Position numbers and translations under genes: made by a program. Positions 14,002 through 16,580 of a DNA stretch of 16,580 bases are shown here, one piece after another. The notes beneath the pieces are model-generated. The model had not been told where the DNA came from, searched no databases, and saw only the letters and a program-made list of their open reading frames with translations. Location of the stretch: positions 1 to 16,580 of the forward strand of contig JAXJRQ010000129.1 in assembly GCA_036310525.1 (NCBI GenBank), given 5' to 3'. Source of the stretch: UBA4716 sp036310525. GTDB taxonomy: Bacteria > Bacillota > Clostridia > UBA1381. Position 1 is the first letter of the stretch. Each line of letters opens with the position of its first letter.

Positions 14002-14030
14002 ATTATACCACTTTAACGTGTGAAAGTAAA
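14002..14030 (-). promoter_or_regulatory. Sigma-A promoter for the yerC-methyltransferase unit
   Basis: On the minus strand, TTTACT (14030-14025), a 17-nt spacer ending TGG, then TATAAT (14007-14002): an extended -10 promoter. ACTTT and AAAGT half-sites 8 nt apart form an imperfect dyad in the spacer/-35 region and could be an operator. Confidence 0.6.
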
Positions 14031-14070
14031 CAAAAATTTTTAAATCGTAAAAAAATACAATTTCCTGAAA

Positions 14071-14120
14071 GATAGAAAACATTAATGCACTGCATTTGCA
14101 GTGCATTAATGTTTTCTATC
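14071..14120. terminator. 24-bp perfect hairpin between the M18 peptidase and yerC
   Basis: Bases 14071-14094 are exactly complementary to 14097-14120, leaving a 2-nt centre (in practice about a 23-bp stem with a 4-nt loop). CCT/AGG outside extends the match across a GAAA bulge. The peptidase stop (14121-14119) overlaps the edge of the palindrome. On the minus strand the stem is followed by TTTCAGG and later a T-run rather than an immediate T-tract. It may be a terminator, an mRNA 3'-end stabiliser or a protein-binding dyad. Confidence 0.55.
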
Positions 14121-15423
14121 AGGTAAATATTATTTTATTGTTTTTGTCGCATACGGTTACTGTTTCAAAAAATGTTTTTATTGCCTTAATCATATATTCA
14201 GTGTCCCTTGTGCCTGCTGTTTCGTATGCCGAATGCATAGCAAGCTGTGCAAGACCTATATCAACGGAATTTAATGATACATGAGTGTTTGCAAGGTTTC
14301 CGAGCGTTGAACCGCTTCGTGCATCACTTCTGTTTGTAAATTCCTGATACGGGACATTTGCTCTTTCGCATATTGCCTTAAACAACGCACCCGAAACAGC
14401 GTCCGTTGTATAGCACTGGTTAGCGTGATATTTTATCACGATACCCTCGTTCATGTAAATGCGGTTTGTCGGGTCGGATTTGTCACTGTGGTTGGGATGA
14501 ACGGCATGTCCGTTATCCGCCGACACAAGAAGTCCGTTGGCAAGCGCTGCTCTGTAATCTTCACGTGATAAGCCCATGTTTTCGTATATTCTTTCAAGTA
14601 CTCCCAAAAGGAAATCCGATTTTGCGCCCTGCTTTGTACCGCTACCGACTTCCTCGTTGTCAAATACCGCAAAAACATTTAATGACTCTGATTTTTCTGC
14701 TTCAATAAAGCCTTTTAATGCCGCATAGGCACATTGTAAATCATCTATGCGTGAGCATGAAAAATATTCGTTTTCAGCGCCCCATATGCAACCTTTTGTG
14801 CGGTTGTAGAGGAATAAATCGTATCCGAGTATGTCTTCTTCATCTGCAACGGCATGTTCAGAAATTAACGATAAAAACTGACCCTTTTCTGAACCGAAAA
14901 GCGGAATAAGGTCACGCTGATGATTAAATTCATATCCCTTATTTGCGTCCGGATTCATGTGAATAGCAAGGTTTGGGATAAGCATCAGGTCACGGTCAAT
15001 ACTTATAAGCTTCATGTCAATTCCGTTTTCTGTTTTTACGCACACTCTTCCCGAAACGGAAAGCGGTCTGTCAAGCCATGAAGAGTCTATCATTCCGCCA
15101 TAGCCCTCAGTATTAAGCTTCAGATAGTGATTTTCACATTCCATTTCGGCATTTGGCTTGATTTTAAACGAGGGTGAATCGCTGTGAGTTGCCGCAATCA
15201 TTATTCCGACAGGCTTTTTTGCGGGGGTTTTAAAAGCAATCACAGAGGACATATTTCTCATGACAAAATATTTCTTGTCATTTTCTATCTCCCATTTATC
15301 GTTTTCAAAAAGCTCGCAAAAACCATTATCTGTGAGTATTTTTCTTACGTTGTCTGCTGCGTGAAAGCAGTCGGTGCTTTCATCAAGAAATTTAATCAGC
15401 TCTTTTGTGGTTTTAATATACAT
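14119..15423 (-). CDS. apeB: M18 family aminopeptidase
   Basis: A 434-residue zinc aminopeptidase of family M18 (aspartyl aminopeptidase/ApeB type), which removes N-terminal residues, often acidic, from peptides in the cytosol. The two-metal site is visible: His80 in ATHSDSPSFK, Asp227/228 in SCSRIDDL, Glu257-Glu258 in FDNEEVGSGT (Glu257 likely the catalytic base), Asp303 in SADNGHAVHPNH, and His397 in AMHSAYETAG. The family motif HPNHSDKSDP is complete and length matches (about 430). There is no signal peptide. It begins 9 nt after the stop of a clostripain-family peptidase, so the two likely form a proteolytic operon. The ribosome binding site is a modest AGGTG. Its stop lies at the edge of a long palindrome. 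Confidence 0.95.
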   Translation of the reverse strand: MYIKTTKELIKFLDESTDCFHAADNVRKILTDNGFCELFENDKWEIENDKKYFVMRNMSSVIAFKTPAKKPVGIMIAATHSDSPSFKIKPNAEMECENHYLKLNTEGYGGMIDSSWLDRPLSVSGRVCVKTENGIDMKLISIDRDLMLIPNLAIHMNPDANKGYEFNHQRDLIPLFGSEKGQFLSLISEHAVADEEDILGYDLFLYNRTKGCIWGAENEYFSCSRIDDLQCAYAALKGFIEAEKSESLNVFAVFDNEEVGSGTKQGAKSDFLLGVLERIYENMGLSREDYRAALANGLLVSADNGHAVHPNHSDKSDPTNRIYMNEGIVIKYHANQCYTTDAVSGALFKAICERANVPYQEFTNRSDARSGSTLGNLANTHVSLNSVDIGLAQLAMHSAYETAGTRDTEYMIKAIKTFFETVTVCDKNNKIIFT

Positions 15424-15432
15424 ATTTTACAC

Positions 15433-16580
15433 CTAATTCTTTGTTATAGAATTTCCCGATACCGTCATAACTGACGGGTCTGTTCTGATTACGTCGCCGT
15501 AAATATCCCTTATACGGTATTCAAGCTTGTACTGACCATCGCTTATGGGCTGGTTTTCAAGCTTCATCAGTTTTGCGTAGGTTTTTCCTGATTTGAAGTA
15601 TTCACCGCTACCGTATGATATAAAATATGGCTCAATTTTATCGAACGGGAATATTTTATACACTTTTCTGTCAGATATACCATATGCGGCATTTGCGCCC
15701 TTCCAGAAACCGTAAACCTTAAATCTTGGCTTACGTCCGCTTGTTATAAGTGCCGCACGAATATTTCCGGGAGTGTTATTTACATATGCCGGAATGGAAT
15801 AGAGCGTGTAATTATCGCCCTTATCGGCAATTTGCGCTGAAACGGGTATTCCGTTAAGCGTAAGCGCAAAAAATTCGCCGCTGTCCTTGTATATTCCTGC
15901 CTTACGGTCTGTTTCGGGGATGTTGTCATCACTTATAAACAGAAAATCATCACTGTTTTCGTCATACTTGTAGAGTCCGAGAGATACATCGCAAGCAATA
16001 TCCATATTGCCGACAATGTTCACTTCATACTTATTTTCAGCAATTTTTGCATTGTAGTTAAAATATGCTTTTTCGTTAAGATAACTGTTCCATGCGGTGG
16101 TGTTTGAATAGTCGGCGTATTCATCGTCAAACTGCACCTTTGAGCATATATTTCTGAGAAAATTTACATAGTTTGAGGATGCGGTTATATCAAAATATTT
16201 CTTAAGCTCGTCTATATTCTGACGTACGGGATAAAAAATACCGATACCGCCTGCATATGAGGTCAGAAGTCCTGTTACCTTGTGTGCAACTGCGTCTGCA
16301 AGCGCTGTTTCAATAAGCATAGGGTCATACTGTGCGCTCGGTGAAACCTGCTTTGAAAAATCCGCAAGGTCTACAAGGTTTGAATATCCCTCTTCAAATG
16401 TTTTTCCGCCCATTATATGGACGTTGTTCATGCTGTGCGAAAAGTCGGCATAGCTGTCGAAATTGTCAATACATGTATTGAGCTTACCTGCAAGTCCGTC
16501 AAATGCCTGCAGAAGTGTGGTGGTGTTTGAAAGGTCGCTTACGCATACTGATACGTAGTCCTCCTGATTCATATCCACAC
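15433..16580 (-). CDS. Clostripain-family (C11) cysteine peptidase, C-terminal part
   Basis: The C-terminal 382 or so residues of a larger protein whose 5' end lies beyond the window; the frame is open to the edge, so the GTG at 16578 is not a real start. The section VSVCVSDLSNTTTLLQAFDGLAGKL resembles the region just after the catalytic domain of C11 (clostripain-like) peptidases. Next come a helical stretch with FEEGYSNLVDLADFSKQ, an aromatic-rich segment, and a beta-rich C-terminal region (about 190-381) often seen in secreted or surface C11 enzymes. The catalytic His and Cys would be in the missing N-terminal part, so activity cannot be judged. It sits 9 nt upstream of the M18 aminopeptidase in the same transcript. 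The family call is moderately confident. Confidence 0.7.
   Translation of the reverse strand, partial: VDMNQEDYVSVCVSDLSNTTTLLQAFDGLAGKLNTCIDNFDSYADFSHSMNNVHIMGGKTFEEGYSNLVDLADFSKQVSPSAQYDPMLIETALADAVAHKVTGLLTSYAGGIGIFYPVRQNIDELKKYFDITASSNYVNFLRNICSKVQFDDEYADYSNTTAWNSYLNEKAYFNYNAKIAENKYEVNIVGNMDIACDVSLGLYKYDENSDDFLFISDDNIPETDRKAGIYKDSGEFFALTLNGIPVSAQIADKGDNYTLYSIPAYVNNTPGNIRAALITSGRKPRFKVYGFWKGANAAYGISDRKVYKIFPFDKIEPYFISYGSGEYFKSGKTYAKLMKLENQPISDGQYKLEYRIRDIYGDVIRTDPSVMTVSGNSITKN

Noticed and set aside
16576..16578. GTG at the window edge as the true start of the clostripain-family gene
   Set aside because: The family's catalytic domain would be missing and the frame stays open to the edge, so the gene is simply cut by the window.

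Overview
The window reads as chromosomal DNA of a low- to moderate-GC member of the Clostridia, probably a gut-type Oscillospirales/Ruminococcaceae relative. This is inferred from the gene families (YerC-type TrpR regulator, TIGR01977-like cysteine desulfurase with a DUF3343 partner, clostripain-family peptidase, M18 aminopeptidase), the AGGAGG-type ribosome binding sites and the sigma-A promoters. The species cannot be named from the sequence.

Plus strand, 1-9089. A purine/nucleotide block comes first: the 3' end of purD, a dCMP deaminase family gene, a Nudix ADP-ribose pyrophosphatase and adenine deaminase, closely spaced and probably co-transcribed, with one AT-rich hairpin inside. Next is an AT-rich accessory stretch (about 3208-4690). 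It holds a DUF559 nuclease gene enclosed by an inverted repeat, a short coding-like remnant, and an orphan lipoprotein gene with its own promoter. Then come a PutP-type sodium/proline symporter and a RodA glycosyltransferase, each with a clear promoter, and an overlapping pair: a DUF3343 putative Se/S carrier and a cysteine desulfurase. A bidirectional terminator closes this half.

Minus strand, 9133-16580. In transcription order (right to left) there is a partial clostripain-family peptidase (cut by the window edge) with an M18 aminopeptidase 9 nt downstream. After a 24-bp perfect hairpin comes a yerC-like regulator that overlaps a SAM methyltransferase by 4 nt. Next is gyrA with its own promoter and a leader carrying two near-identical hairpins, a lipoprotein cyclophilin whose ATG overlaps the gyrA stop, and finally a cytosolic cyclophilin paralogue.

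Most of the window is ordinary housekeeping. The most unusual piece is the DUF559 cassette at about 3391-3862. Each of its two arms folds into two hairpins. The second hairpin differs in sequence between the arms but keeps its pairing. The arms supply the gene's ribosome binding site, stop codon and terminator. Secondary points of interest are the gyrA leader hairpins, the gyrA-coupled tandem cyclophilins, and the long palindrome at 14071-14120.
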